A stretch of 32,931 nt of DNA, taken from NCBI GenBank assembly GCA_910585295.1, contig CAJUDE010000058.1, forward strand, positions 1-32,931, written 5' to 3'. A program made the translations under genes and the position numbers. The notes beneath the pieces were generated by a model. That model saw only the letters and a list, made by a program, of their open reading frames with translations. It searched no databases and was not told where the DNA came from. The DNA is from an uncultured Lachnospiraceae bacterium (GTDB lineage Bacteria; Bacillota; Clostridia; Lachnospirales; Lachnospiraceae). Below are positions 1-6,968 of the stretch, in pieces. Position 1 is the stretch's first letter. Each line of letters starts with the position of its first letter.

Positions 1-258
1 GTTAAAAGTAATAAGCATCCTGAGATTCGTAACCGTTATCTCCGTCTCAAAAAGCGTCGCGGTCACAAGAAAGCAATCATTGCCATAGCAAGAATGCTTC
101 TGACTGCATTATACCACATGCTTAAGAACGGTGAAAACTATAATGCGGAACTTTACCACAAATCAGATTTACCACCTGTCGACCGTGAAATCACGGTAGA
201 GCAGGCTCTTATCATAGCAAAAAATCAAGGTTATAAGATTAAGTCAGCAACTGCATAA
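1..258 (+). CDS. IS110-family transposase, C-terminal end (partial)
   Basis: The frame is open from the first base to a TAA at 256-258, giving 86 codons with no start, so the gene begins outside the window. The translation has the conserved tail of IS110/IS116/IS902 transposases: an Arg/Lys-rich stretch RGHKKAIIAIARMLL followed by LYHMLKNGENYNAELYHK. These enzymes are DEDD recombinases that move a circular element guided by an element-encoded bridge RNA (established for the family). Only the end of the Transposase_20 domain is visible; the DEDD domain and catalytic serine lie upstream. The element faces the lplC-like gene and seems to have cut the next gene of that operon, because a ribosome site and start codon on the minus strand lie at 350-370. 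The exact right end of the element cannot be fixed here but should lie between about 258 and 340. Confidence 0.85.
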   Translation, partial: VKSNKHPEIRNRYLRLKKRRGHKKAIIAIARMLLTALYHMLKNGENYNAELYHKSDLPPVDREITVEQALIIAKNQGYKIKSATA

Positions 259-322
259 CCTTAACATACACGATATTCAATTTTTAAAGCAGCCACCGAA
301 AGATGGCTTGTTTGTGATGCGA

Positions 323-352
323 TTAAGGACATGGATACCCTCTACTTTTCAT
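323..352 (-). pseudogene. Start of a third transporter-operon gene, cut off after about 9 codons
   Basis: Directly after the lplC-like stop the minus strand has a good ribosome site (AGGAGG, plus-strand 365-370). It is followed by TTG at 356-358 and ATG at 350-352, then codons for Met-Lys-Ser-Arg-Gly and a stop at 323-325. In LplB/LplC operons the gene in this place is commonly the extracellular solute-binding protein, whose signal peptide would begin like this. I infer that its body was lost when the IS110 element arrived. The nine visible codons cannot prove its identity. Confidence 0.4.
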
Positions 353-379
353 TTTCAATCTTATCCTCCTAATCTAATC

Positions 380-1342
380 TTACTCTTTTACTGCTCCAAC
401 CGTCAATCCATTCACAAAATATCTTTGGAAAAACGGATAGGCAAAGATAATCGGCAATGTGGAAATTACCACAATCGCCATCTTAATCGTTTCTTTTGGC
501 ATATTTGCCGCTACCGCAATCCCGTCAACCCCCATGGTGGCTTTATTATTCGCCAGCCAGTCAATGGAGCTTTCAATCTGGATCAACAGATATTGGAGCG
601 GGATCATGTCCTTGTTGTCCATATACATCATGGCGTTAAACCAGTCGTTCCAATAGCCCAGTGTCAAGAACAGCCCGATTGTGGCAAGCCCTGGCAGCGC
701 CATTGGGATAACAATCTGGAAAAACAGCCTCCATTCCGACGCCCCGTCAATTTTTGCCGATTCCACAACGGCATCCGGGATGCTGGTCTTAAAAAACGTC
801 CGTAGCACAATAATATTAAAAGAATTCAGGCAAAGGAGCAGAATCAATGCCCAAATGGTGTCTTTTAACATCATTACCTTCGTCACTATTAAATAGTTTG
901 CAATCATCCCGCCGCTGAACAGCATGGGGATTGTAATTACTGTTGTAAAAAATTTGCGGTACGCATAAGTTTTTCTGGATAACGCATAGGCATATGTGCC
1001 AGTCAGCAAAAGCCCAAGCACGGTCCCAAGCACAGTCACCAGAATTGTCACCCCGTAACTGCGCAAAATGTTTTCCCCTGCGCTCACAATGTATTCATAT
1101 GCATACAAGCTGAATTTCTCCGGGATAAAGCGGTACCCGTTCATCGTCAGCGATTCCTCGTCCGTAATGGAAATAATCATGACGAAAATAAACGGGATGA
1201 CGCAAATCAATGACAGCACTGCCAAAAAAATATTAAAAATCACATTTGTAGGCTTCTTAATCTGATTATGTTTACAGCCTTCTGCTTCAATCTCCCGTAT
1301 TTTTTTCTCCATTTTCTTCCTGGACATTACTTTCTCAGCCAT
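380..1342 (-). CDS. Carbohydrate ABC transporter permease, LplC/YtcP type
   Basis: This is an inner-membrane permease of the CUT1 family (binding-protein-dependent transport component), the second half of a heterodimeric sugar or oligosaccharide importer. The 320 residues have a Lys-rich cytoplasmic N terminus, a first TM segment near residues 35-58, and further TM segments. The EAA loop that contacts the ATPase reads VVESAKIDGASEWRLF near residue 190. The C terminus QRYFVNGLTVGAVKE is the usual LplC ending, so the gene looks complete. A GGAGGGGG ribosome site precedes the ATG at 1342. It lies 15 bp downstream of the lplB-like gene, so the two should be one transcript. No ATPase gene is present, which is normal because LplBC-type transporters use a shared MsmK-like ATPase. 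The neighbouring GH125 remnant suggests a mannoside-type substrate, but that is inference. Confidence 0.88.
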   Translation of the reverse strand: MAEKVMSRKKMEKKIREIEAEGCKHNQIKKPTNVIFNIFLAVLSLICVIPFIFVMIISITDEESLTMNGYRFIPEKFSLYAYEYIVSAGENILRSYGVTILVTVLGTVLGLLLTGTYAYALSRKTYAYRKFFTTVITIPMLFSGGMIANYLIVTKVMMLKDTIWALILLLCLNSFNIIVLRTFFKTSIPDAVVESAKIDGASEWRLFFQIVIPMALPGLATIGLFLTLGYWNDWFNAMMYMDNKDMIPLQYLLIQIESSIDWLANNKATMGVDGIAVAANMPKETIKMAIVVISTLPIIFAYPFFQRYFVNGLTVGAVKE

Positions 1343-1357
1343 GGTTCCCCCTCCTTC

Positions 1358-2320
1358 CTAGAATAATGCATTTTCATTGTCTACTTTTGACACGATTTTA
1401 TTTGCAGCCATAATCAGGATAAACCCAACTGTTGACTGAAACAGCGCCGCCGCTGCGCTCATCCCAATTTCCCCGCTTGTCTTTAACGCCCGGAAAATAT
1501 ATGTATCAAGCACATTTGTCACCGGATACAGTGGGCCGGAGTTCTTAGGAAGCTGATAGAACAGCCCAAAATCTGCTTTGAAAATCCCTCCTACCGCCAT
1601 AATCAGCAGAATGGTGATTACTGGCTTTAACAGGGGCAGCGTAATGTATTTGATTTGCTGCCATTTGGTTGCCCCGTCTAAGACTGCGGCCTCATAATAT
1701 GATTTGTCAATGCCGCAGATAGACGCCAGGTAGACCACGGTGTTGTAGCCCATCCCTTTCCACTGGCTCATAAACAGAATGATAAACGGCCAGAACTTTG
1801 TCTCTGTATACCAGGATATTGGTTCCCCGCCAAACTGCTGGATAATTGCATTGAAGTACCCTTTTTCTGGGTTCAGGAATGCAAAAACACAGTAGCTTAC
1901 TACAACCCAGGACAGGAAGTAGGGCAGGAACATGGAGCTTTGGTAAATCTTCATCATCCCTTTATTCCTGATTTCATTCAGCAAAAGCGCCAGCACTACC
2001 GGTATCGCCACGCCTAAAAGAATAAAGGCGGCATTGTAAAGCACAGTGTTCCTTACAATAATCCATGCGTCCCCACTGCTGAACAGGAACTTGAAGTTGT
2101 CAAACCAAACTGTCTCGCTGGTAAACAGATTATAGAAAAACCCATCCCCAGACAACCGGAACTTCTTAAATGCCACCAAAATCCCAAACAATGGCAGATA
2201 AGCAAAGAACAGAAACCAAATTGCGCCCGGCATGCTTAAAACCAGCAATTCCTTGTTCGCCTTCAGCCGGCTTAAAAAGTTCACCTGCGGCTTTCCAGCT
2301 TTTTTTGTGTTCTCTTTCAC
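1358..2320 (-). CDS. Carbohydrate ABC transporter permease, LplB type
   Basis: First permease of the same CUT1 importer. The 320 residues start with a short Lys-rich segment, then a TM reading LVLSMPGAIWFLFFAYLPLF near residue 28, and carry the EAA loop YYEAAVLDGATKWQQIKYI at about 210-230. LplB proteins are normally 300-320 residues, so it is full length. The start is GTG at 2318-2320, preceded by AAGGAGGTTACAAA; no ATG fits better. The operon runs lplB-lplC-(truncated third gene), and a TTTTGAC palindrome at 2347-2370 lies just upstream. An AraC-type regulator, the usual control partner for this transporter class, survives only as a chimeric fragment at 3054-3620, so regulation may be lost. 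Confidence 0.88.
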   Translation of the reverse strand: MKENTKKAGKPQVNFLSRLKANKELLVLSMPGAIWFLFFAYLPLFGILVAFKKFRLSGDGFFYNLFTSETVWFDNFKFLFSSGDAWIIVRNTVLYNAAFILLGVAIPVVLALLLNEIRNKGMMKIYQSSMFLPYFLSWVVVSYCVFAFLNPEKGYFNAIIQQFGGEPISWYTETKFWPFIILFMSQWKGMGYNTVVYLASICGIDKSYYEAAVLDGATKWQQIKYITLPLLKPVITILLIMAVGGIFKADFGLFYQLPKNSGPLYPVTNVLDTYIFRALKTSGEIGMSAAAALFQSTVGFILIMAANKIVSKVDNENALF

Positions 2321-2346
2321 TTTGTAACCTCCTTTTTTCTACTGGA

Positions 2347-2370
2347 TTTTGACTTACCGGTTCGTCAAAA
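2347..2370 (-). promoter_or_regulatory. 24-bp palindrome upstream of the lplB-like gene
   Basis: TTTTGAC and GTCAAAA flank a centre containing ACCGGT; 10 of 12 half-site positions pair. The site lies 27-50 bp before the GTG start, within the probable leader. A dyad of this size with a C/G centre resembles LacI-family operators, but no such regulator is in the window. Confidence 0.4.
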
Positions 2371-2480
2371 TGCAGTATGTTTTTCGATATATTTACTATA
2401 GCATTGTGGAATTTGCATGGAAAGTTGAAAACTTTTAGGTTCATTGCACAAATTACAGTTATGTTTTAAAAAAATCCGAA

Positions 2481-2600
2481 GAAATTTCCTATAAAATAAA
2501 AAAGAATGCGCACAGCGCATTCTCCGCGCGCGAGCGGATTGCATAGCAATAAATTCCCTCTCCGCGAGCTGCGCACAATTTTTATCTTATAGGAAATTTA
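2481..2600. repeat. MITE-like 120-bp inverted-repeat element
   Basis: Perfect 13-bp ends (AAATTTCCTATAA at 2482-2494 and its complement at 2587-2599) continue as imperfect arms through A/T-rich then GCGCAC-rich sequence. The GC-rich interior contains further small dyads. No ORF is present. A third copy of the end sequence (TTTCCTATAAGATAAAAAAT) lies at 2631-2650, leading into a hairpin (2648-2673). A related end lies at 30755-30798. Confidence 0.6.
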
Positions 2601-2647
2601 TATACTTTAACACTTCATAGTAACATGGTATTTCCTATAAGATAAAA

Positions 2648-2673
2648 AATAGGAGTGCCGAAGCACCCCTATT
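2648..2673. terminator. Short GNRA-loop hairpin
   Basis: AATAGGAGTGC (2648-2658) and GCACCCCTATT (2663-2673) pair at 10 of 11 positions around a CGAA loop. An A-run lies just upstream, so on the minus strand the stem is followed by T residues, as in an intrinsic terminator. This would fit the end of the small minus-strand toxin transcript or simply be part of the repeat. Confidence 0.35.
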
Positions 2674-2685
2674 CCCTAAACCCCC

Positions 2686-2714
2686 TTGCATAATTCGCAG
2701 TGTTGGTTTATAAT
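2686..2714 (+). promoter_or_regulatory. Promoter for a putative antisense antitoxin RNA
   Basis: TTGCAT at 2686-2691, a 17-bp spacer and a perfect TATAAT at 2709-2714 face the 3' end of the small toxin gene. A transcript starting near 2721 has no credible ORF and runs into the hairpin at 2787-2836 and the complement of the toxin's last codons. This is the arrangement of RatA-type antitoxin RNAs. Confidence 0.5.
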
Positions 2715-2786
2715 CATCTTAAAACTCGAAGGATATTGGAACATCCAACGGTTGTACAATTGGAAACTCATAATGCGTTAAAAATT

Positions 2787-2836
2787 AACGGATTACAGGT
2801 TATCCCCTATTGCAGTAGAGGATAGCCTGTTCCGTT
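2787..2836 (-). terminator. Strong stem-loop at the toxin 3' end
   Basis: The 15-bp arms 2795-2809 and 2816-2830 pair at 14 positions around a TTGCAG loop. The stem extends outward through AACGGA/TCCGTT with a small bulge. On the minus strand it starts directly after the toxin stop and is followed by TTAATTTTTAA, a good intrinsic terminator. It also lies in the overlap with the putative antisense RNA, so it may be the RNA-RNA contact site. Confidence 0.65.
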
Positions 2837-2918
2837 ACTTGCGGTTGTTTCTGTTGTCTAAGTATGTTAATGCTGCGAAAATGGCCAACAGCAGCGTAAG
2901 TATCTCAAGTGTATCCAT
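2835..2918 (-). CDS. Small hydrophobic peptide, putative type I toxin (TxpA/holin-like)
   Basis: A 27-residue peptide: a short acidic start (MDTLEIL), one hydrophobic segment (LTLLLAIFAALTYL) and a polar basic tail (DNRNNRK). This matches the layout of the putative holin-like toxins (TxpA/BsrG/YonT group), which insert in the membrane. GGAAAGGAGG lies directly upstream of the ATG at 2916-2918. The 5' leader contains TGCGGTTG (2949-2956 as the complement) and the last codons contain CAACCGCA. Those 8 bases can pair perfectly, so the mRNA ends can close on each other, as in known type I toxin messages that delay translation. An extended -10 lies at 2990-2998 and a strong terminator follows the stop. 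Family assignment rests on architecture, not on sequence identity. Confidence 0.6.
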   Translation of the reverse strand: MDTLEILTLLLAIFAALTYLDNRNNRK

Positions 2919-2989
2919 ACCGACCTCCTTTCCGTTTCCAGAAAGGGCAACCGCAGACTATCCCTACTTGCTCTAATCTGACTTAAAGA

Positions 2990-2998
2990 ATTATATCA
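2990..2998 (-). promoter_or_regulatory. Extended -10 promoter of the small toxin gene
   Basis: On the minus strand TGATATAAT is a perfect extended -10 element; no good -35 is visible. Initiation near 2983 would give a leader of about 65 nt that carries the TGCGGTTG segment complementary to the 3' end of the coding region. Confidence 0.5.
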
Positions 2999-3053
2999 TG
3001 TCCTATTGGATAATGCCACACAAAACATTAGGCTATTTGCCGCCTCCCCGCCC

Positions 3054-3575
3054 CTAATATTTCTTCATCTCCCGTAAGGAAGCTGGGGACACCCCATAGC
3101 ACTGTTTGAATTTCCGGTAAAAATAGCTGGTATCTGGATAGCCCACCTGTTTGGCAATATCATTGATTTTCATATTGGTGTTCAATATCAGGTCTTTGGC
3201 AATCCCATTTTTTGTATTGCTCAGGTAACGGGCAAAGGAACACCCTACCTCCTTCTGGAAAATCTGCCCCAGATAGGAAGCGTTCATATGGTATTTATAA
3301 GCAAGCGTCTTTAAATTCATGTCCTCCTTATAATTCTGCTGCACCTCGGCAATAATCTGGCGCACCACCGGGGTATACTGGGAATCCCCCTCATGCATAC
3401 ATGAGATAATCTCCATGATTTCAGAGATAAACGCCGCCTTAATCCCATGGATATCATCCGCCTGGAAAATAGTCTCAATCAAGTCGGTGATATCCTGGAA
3501 GCTACTAGACTCCAGCTTGTACTCCTTTTTGATTTCCTGTAACAGCATCGCCATCTTCACCGCCATCTGGTACAA
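3054..3575 (-). pseudogene. AraC-family response regulator, C-terminal fragment
   Basis: The fragment carries two helix-turn-helix motifs of an AraC/YesN DNA-binding domain: MNLKTLAYKYHMNASYLGQI, then KINDIAKQVGYPDTSYFYRKFKQCYGVSP, ending in LREMKKY. YesN-type regulators are about 500 residues with an N-terminal receiver; only the last 170-190 residues remain. The open frame runs back to about 3620 (YKGDASAGSLYQMAVK) and then merges with the GH125 start in another frame. There is no ribosome site or start of its own. YesN-type regulators normally sit beside LplB/LplC genes, so this was probably the operon activator. It is a remnant made by a deletion. Confidence 0.8.
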
Positions 3576-3880
3576 AGAGCCTGCGGAAGCGTCCCCCTTA
3601 TATTGTTGATAAACAAGTCCTCCATATAGCCCACCGCCGCCTCTGTTTCTTTTTTCAAAATAAACCTGCGAAGCTGCGCCGTGGAATCCCTAAGCCACAT
3701 TGCTGGAATATCCCCTGTAATCACATAGGCCGTGCCGTCCTCCATGCCCTTTACCGTTGTCTCCAAAGTGTTGGCATAGCAATTTTTAAAAATTTCAACA
3801 ATTTTCGGGTAGTTTTGTAACTGCGCCTCCACTGCACGAAACATACGGTTAATTGATTGGTATTGTTGTTTTTGTGCCAT
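3557..3880 (-). pseudogene. GH125 exo-alpha-1,6-mannosidase, N-terminal fragment
   Basis: The first ~85 residues match the start of glycoside hydrolase family 125 (DUF1237): NYPKIVEIFKNCYANTLETT, then TGDIPAMWLRDSTAQLRRF, which holds the family's conserved WLRDSTAQ motif. The ATG at 3878-3880 has a GGGAGGG ribosome site, so the gene start is intact. Family members are about 430 residues. Here the sequence leaves the family after about residue 90, around 3620, and runs into the AraC-type regulator in a different frame, stopping at 3557. The (alpha/alpha)6 barrel and catalytic residues are missing. GH125 enzymes trim alpha-1,6-mannose from N-glycans, so the locus probably once served host-glycan mannose use. 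Confidence 0.8.
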
Positions 3881-4009
3881 TGCTGAACCCTCCCGTTCTC
3901 ATTTTTAATTCTTAATCCCCATAGTAACATCAACGGCAAAGGGAAGCAATTGCCTTTAGGCAAGAGACAGAATATCTCCACCGGAACCAAAATTATTCCA
4001 GCATAAAAT

Positions 4010-4038
4010 TTGACAACCCACCTTTTCTGCGTTATGAT
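4010..4038 (+). promoter_or_regulatory. Sigma-A promoter of the secreted protein gene
   Basis: TTGACA at 4010-4015, 17-bp spacer, TATGAT at 4033-4038. The start codon at 4089 lies about 45 bp beyond the expected transcription start, with AGGAGGT before it. Confidence 0.75.
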
Positions 4039-4088
4039 AAATTAGTAGTTGAGAAAAATAAACAAAACATTTAGCAGGAGGTAAATTT

Positions 4089-4958
4089 ATGAAGAAAAAA
4101 ATGTCTTTTTTATTGGCGCTTTGCCTGATGTGCGCGCTCTTTGCGCCGCTCCAAGCGGCTCAGGCGGCAAACAGCAAAGTTGTGCATTTGAAGGAAAATA
4201 AGACATACCGTTATGACCTAAACGGGGACAAGAAGAAAGAGAGCGTCAAGGTTGTATGCAAGGTATCTGGGTACTCCGATGCAGAAATCCAATTATATAT
4301 CAATGGTAAAAAATTTTATTCCAGGAAACGGAACGCATTGGACGCTAAATTTTACTTGGCAGACCTGAATACGAAAGATAAATACAAAGAACTGCTGGTG
4401 CATGCGATAAGCGACAGCGGCACAACCGGGGATTTCTTCGCAGTGCGTTACAAAGGCAATAATAAGAAAAGCATCATAGAAGGCGCTGCAAAAAATGGAC
4501 GGAGTTTAAAATCCAGCACCCGCCAGCTTGGCATTTACCGCTTCACCTTCCTGTCCAACACTGGGCAGAATAAGCTTTTTATCTCAGCAGACAATCCTTA
4601 CAGCAATTCCTATTTTGGCTGCTACTACATAAAAGTACCGATCGCTTTAAAAAATGGGAAGCTGATTGCGCAGAAATTACCATCCTATAAAACCTTTGGC
4701 TACACGAAAAAATTCACCTATGAGTTAAAGCGGGGCATGACCCTTTATGAGAAGCCATCCACAGCCGGCAGCGGCGCCTATTGCTATTCTGGGTCCAAAT
4801 TCAAGGCGCTGGAGCTTAAGCCCGCATCCACAGGGCAAGACGACGGGGCATTATATGTAAAAGTAAAAATGTTCTCTGGCAAAACCGGATGGCTTTATTT
4901 CCCTGCATACAGCAGTTATAATTCAGGCTATCTAAAAGAAGTGCCTGCCTGGGGCTGA
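4089..4958 (+). CDS. Secreted protein with C-terminal SH3-like segment, unknown function
   Basis: The 289-residue product begins with a clear Sec signal peptide (MKKKMSFLLALCLMCALFAP, with AQAA just before the expected cleavage near residue 27). The next ~165 residues are rich in Lys and aromatic residues. They include YRYDLNGDKKKESVKV, a pattern like the FG-GAP/VCBS-type 'D-N-D' calcium loops, and ADLNTKDKYKEL, a second such loop. The last ~85 residues (KRGMTLYEKPSTAGSG... GKTGWLYFPAYS) resemble a bacterial SH3-like domain. There is no LPXTG or transmembrane anchor, so it is probably released or wall-associated non-covalently. It is a single-gene transcript with its own promoter and a hairpin terminator downstream. 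I do not recognise a specific family. Confidence 0.75.
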   Translation: MKKKMSFLLALCLMCALFAPLQAAQAANSKVVHLKENKTYRYDLNGDKKKESVKVVCKVSGYSDAEIQLYINGKKFYSRKRNALDAKFYLADLNTKDKYKELLVHAISDSGTTGDFFAVRYKGNNKKSIIEGAAKNGRSLKSSTRQLGIYRFTFLSNTGQNKLFISADNPYSNSYFGCYYIKVPIALKNGKLIAQKLPSYKTFGYTKKFTYELKRGMTLYEKPSTAGSGAYCYSGSKFKALELKPASTGQDDGALYVKVKMFSGKTGWLYFPAYSSYNSGYLKEVPAWG

Positions 4959-4984
4959 TTTCCCAAGGCATTTTACATGTAACC

Positions 4985-5081
4985 GGGCTGCTGCAACGAA
5001 AACAGGCTCTATAACATACCGCTGCCGAGCCACTGGCATCCGTGCGATACGTTATAGAAACCCTTTCTGTTGCAGCAGCCC
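4985..5081. terminator. Long hairpin between convergent genes
   Basis: Perfect 13-bp outer arms GGGCTGCTGCAAC (4985-4997) and GTTGCAGCAGCCC (5069-5081), with a second matched block CTATAAC/GTTATAG inside (5009-5015 and 5051-5057). On the plus strand it is followed by CCATTTTCTATG. It fills the gap between two converging genes, so it can serve as a bidirectional terminator. Its length also suggests a small mobile palindrome. Confidence 0.6.
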
Positions 5082-5108
5082 CATTTTCTATGTTATCCCA
5101 CAGAGCCT

Positions 5109-5870
5109 CTACAGCCGCTTTTTCTCAAAACACACCGCCCCAGCCGCCAGGCACAGGGCGGCCATCCCCCCGGCGGCCGCTATGCTTGCATAGAAATCTT
5201 CTGGAACTTTCACCCCTTGCAAAAGCGATAGCCCCTCCATAAGCCTTGTGGGAAGGAATGGGGCAAATTTGGGGAACAAGCCAAACAGGTAGCAGCCCAC
5301 CGCCACGCCGCCAACTCCCAGCAGCACCTGAGGGCTGCTGTCAGCCACCGTTGAGAAAAATACCAGCAGGGCGGCCGCCCAAATGCCAAACAGCCAGTAA
5401 CACCAACAGGCCAACGGCAAATGCCCTGCTATGCCATTATCCCAAAAATAAGCATTGTAGCCATAAGTGACCCAAAAGCAGCACATATATAGCAATGTCC
5501 AGGCGCAGCATAAAAAGATTGCTTTTGCCGCCAAAACCGCGCGGCGGGACAGCCCTTTTGCCACTATTGGCACCAACGTCCCCTTCTGGTATTCCATAGT
5601 AAAGCTCCCGCTGGACAGCAACATAAAAATAATAAGCCCCATGGGGATATTTTTATAAAACTGTATCCAGGAATCCATGGCGTCTACCGTAACGGCTGTA
5701 ACGGCGATCCCTGACTCTGCCAAGGACTCAGACAAAGTTTCTATCAAAAATGGGGTAAGCTTTGCCAAAGCTGGATTCATAATCCCAAGCAGCAGAAATA
5801 CCAATAGCAGCACTGCCATGCGCCCCGTGCGCTTCCACTCCATCCATTCTTTTTTCAGGAATGCTTTCAT
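5109..5870 (-). CDS. ABC-2 type transporter permease
   Basis: Membrane subunit of an ABC exporter. The 253-residue protein begins MKAFLKKEWMEWKRTGRMAV, the typical cytoplasmic start of ABC-2 permeases. It then has about six hydrophobic segments: near residues 20-43, 75-88, 105-130, 148-170, 178-198 and 227-245. The GTLVPIVAKGLSRRAVLAAK stretch is the usual coupling region after TM2. The start codon overlaps the upstream ATPase stop (ATGA), showing translational coupling. It is last in the operon XRE regulator - PLDc_N protein - ATPase - permease and ends next to the hairpin at 4985-5081. The substrate is unknown; related YxlFG-type or antibiotic-resistance exporters have the same arrangement. 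Confidence 0.85.
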   Translation of the reverse strand: MKAFLKKEWMEWKRTGRMAVLLLVFLLLGIMNPALAKLTPFLIETLSESLAESGIAVTAVTVDAMDSWIQFYKNIPMGLIIFMLLSSGSFTMEYQKGTLVPIVAKGLSRRAVLAAKAIFLCCAWTLLYMCCFWVTYGYNAYFWDNGIAGHLPLACWCYWLFGIWAAALLVFFSTVADSSPQVLLGVGGVAVGCYLFGLFPKFAPFLPTRLMEGLSLLQGVKVPEDFYASIAAAGGMAALCLAAGAVCFEKKRL

Positions 5871-6763
5871 TTCCCTACCACCTCCAAAAACAATTCCTCC
5901 AATGCAGGCTCCTTTTTCTCTATCCGCAGGATAGGCAGCCTTTCATCCGCAAGGAAGCGCAAAATATCCGGCAGCCTCCCGTCATCCCTCAATAAAAGGC
6001 TCTGTTTCTTAACAGGCTCTAGGAACGAAAATGCCAACAGAAGCGCTTCCACATCCTCTGGCCGTTCCAATTCCAGCTCTGTCCCAGCCGATTTCTGGCT
6101 TTTGCGCACTTCTTCCACAGTACCTTGCAGCACAACATTTCCATGGTGCAAAAAGGCAACCTGGTCGCAGATATGCTCCACATCCGAAAGGATATGGGTA
6201 GAGAACAGCACCGTCGCCTGCTCCTTTGCCATAGCAAGGATATCTAAAAGCTCCTTGCGCCCTGCTGGATCCAGGGCAGAAGCCGGCTCGTCACAAATCA
6301 ATAGTTTGGGACGCCCAAATAATGCCTGGGCAATCCCCAAACGCTGTTTCATCCCTCGGGAAAATCCCTTAATGCGCCCCTTTTCCTGGCGCAGCCCTAC
6401 CAAATCCAGCAATTCCTCTGTCCGAGCTTTGACTTCCTTTTTTCCCATGCCTGTAATTTCCCCACAAAAATTCAAATATTCTGCTGGGGACATATAAGGG
6501 TAAAATTCCGGCACATCTGGCAAATACCCCACAAACTGATTGGTTGGGGTGTTCCCATAGCAGACCTTCCTCCCATTTACGGAAATTTCCCCGCCGTCAC
6601 AAGGCAAAAGCCCTAACATCAGCTTCATAGCAGTCGTCTTTCCCGCCCCATTCTGCCCCACAAACCCAAAGATGGTATGTTCTGGGACAGAAAAACTCAC
6701 GTCGCAAAGCACCTGCTTTTCCCCGAACCGTTTCGCCACATGGGAAAGCTCCAACATCCCCAT
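5867..6763 (-). CDS. ABC transporter ATP-binding protein
   Basis: The nucleotide-binding subunit that partners the ABC-2 permease. Walker A is GQNGAGKT (residues 36-43), the signature region is SRGMKQRLGIAQAL, Walker B is LLICDEPASALDP, and the switch His lies in FSTHILSDVE. After the ATPase domain come ~75 residues that include ELERPEDVEALL, as in many YxlF/CcmA-type exporter ATPases. I chose the ATG at 6761-6763 because AGGAGGAAGG lies 9 bp upstream; a longer frame exists but overlaps the preceding gene and lacks a ribosome site. The start lies one base after the PLDc_N stop (TGATATG) and the stop overlaps the permease start, so the three are tightly coupled. Confidence 0.9.
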   Translation of the reverse strand: MGMLELSHVAKRFGEKQVLCDVSFSVPEHTIFGFVGQNGAGKTTAMKLMLGLLPCDGGEISVNGRKVCYGNTPTNQFVGYLPDVPEFYPYMSPAEYLNFCGEITGMGKKEVKARTEELLDLVGLRQEKGRIKGFSRGMKQRLGIAQALFGRPKLLICDEPASALDPAGRKELLDILAMAKEQATVLFSTHILSDVEHICDQVAFLHHGNVVLQGTVEEVRKSQKSAGTELELERPEDVEALLLAFSFLEPVKKQSLLLRDDGRLPDILRFLADERLPILRIEKKEPALEELFLEVVGK

Positions 6764-6764
6764 A

Positions 6765-6968
6765 TCAGCCTTCCTCCTTCCCCAACAGGAAATACAGGAT
6801 TGGCCCAATAAACTGCATCCCTATTAACGTAACCGCAACCCACAGCCCCCGGCTGCCCCGTTTATATGTTTTATGGGTCAGGATATGCCCCAAGGTATAA
6901 AATAGCAGCACAAACTGAACAATTGCCAATGGTATCAAAAATGGCAGCAACTCCCTCACATCAATCAT
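6765..6968 (-). CDS. PLDc_N-domain small membrane protein (YxlE-like)
   Basis: A 67-residue protein with two TM segments (residues ~6-25 and ~42-60) and the PLD nuclease N-terminal-like pattern: TLGHILTHKTYKRGSRGLWV followed by GPILYFLLGKEEG. The same short domain occurs in B. subtilis YxlE, which sits beside the YxlFG ABC transporter and acts as an anti-sigma accessory there. I start it at the ATG at 6966-6968, which has AAGGAGGT 8 bp upstream; the longer frame would overlap the regulator much more. It overlaps the end of the XRE gene by 8 bp. The likely role is an accessory or sensory subunit of the ABC exporter. Confidence 0.8.
   Translation of the reverse strand: MIDVRELLPFLIPLAIVQFVLLFYTLGHILTHKTYKRGSRGLWVAVTLIGMQFIGPILYFLLGKEEG

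Noticed and set aside
258..340. Bridge RNA of the IS110 element
   Set aside because: In IS110-group elements it lies in the left non-coding end, outside this window; the 3' flank here shows only a small AGCCA/TGGCT hairpin and no convincing loops.
380..805. Plus-strand ORFs across the permease and ABC genes (for example 308-805, 7128-7721)
   Set aside because: They are antisense to clear genes, lack ribosome sites and have Pro/Ser/Cys-rich composition typical of shadow frames.
4089..4958. Secreted protein as a toxin or bacteriocin
   Set aside because: No toxin domain, immunity gene or exporter partner; SH3-like end and D-N-D loops fit a general surface or wall protein better.
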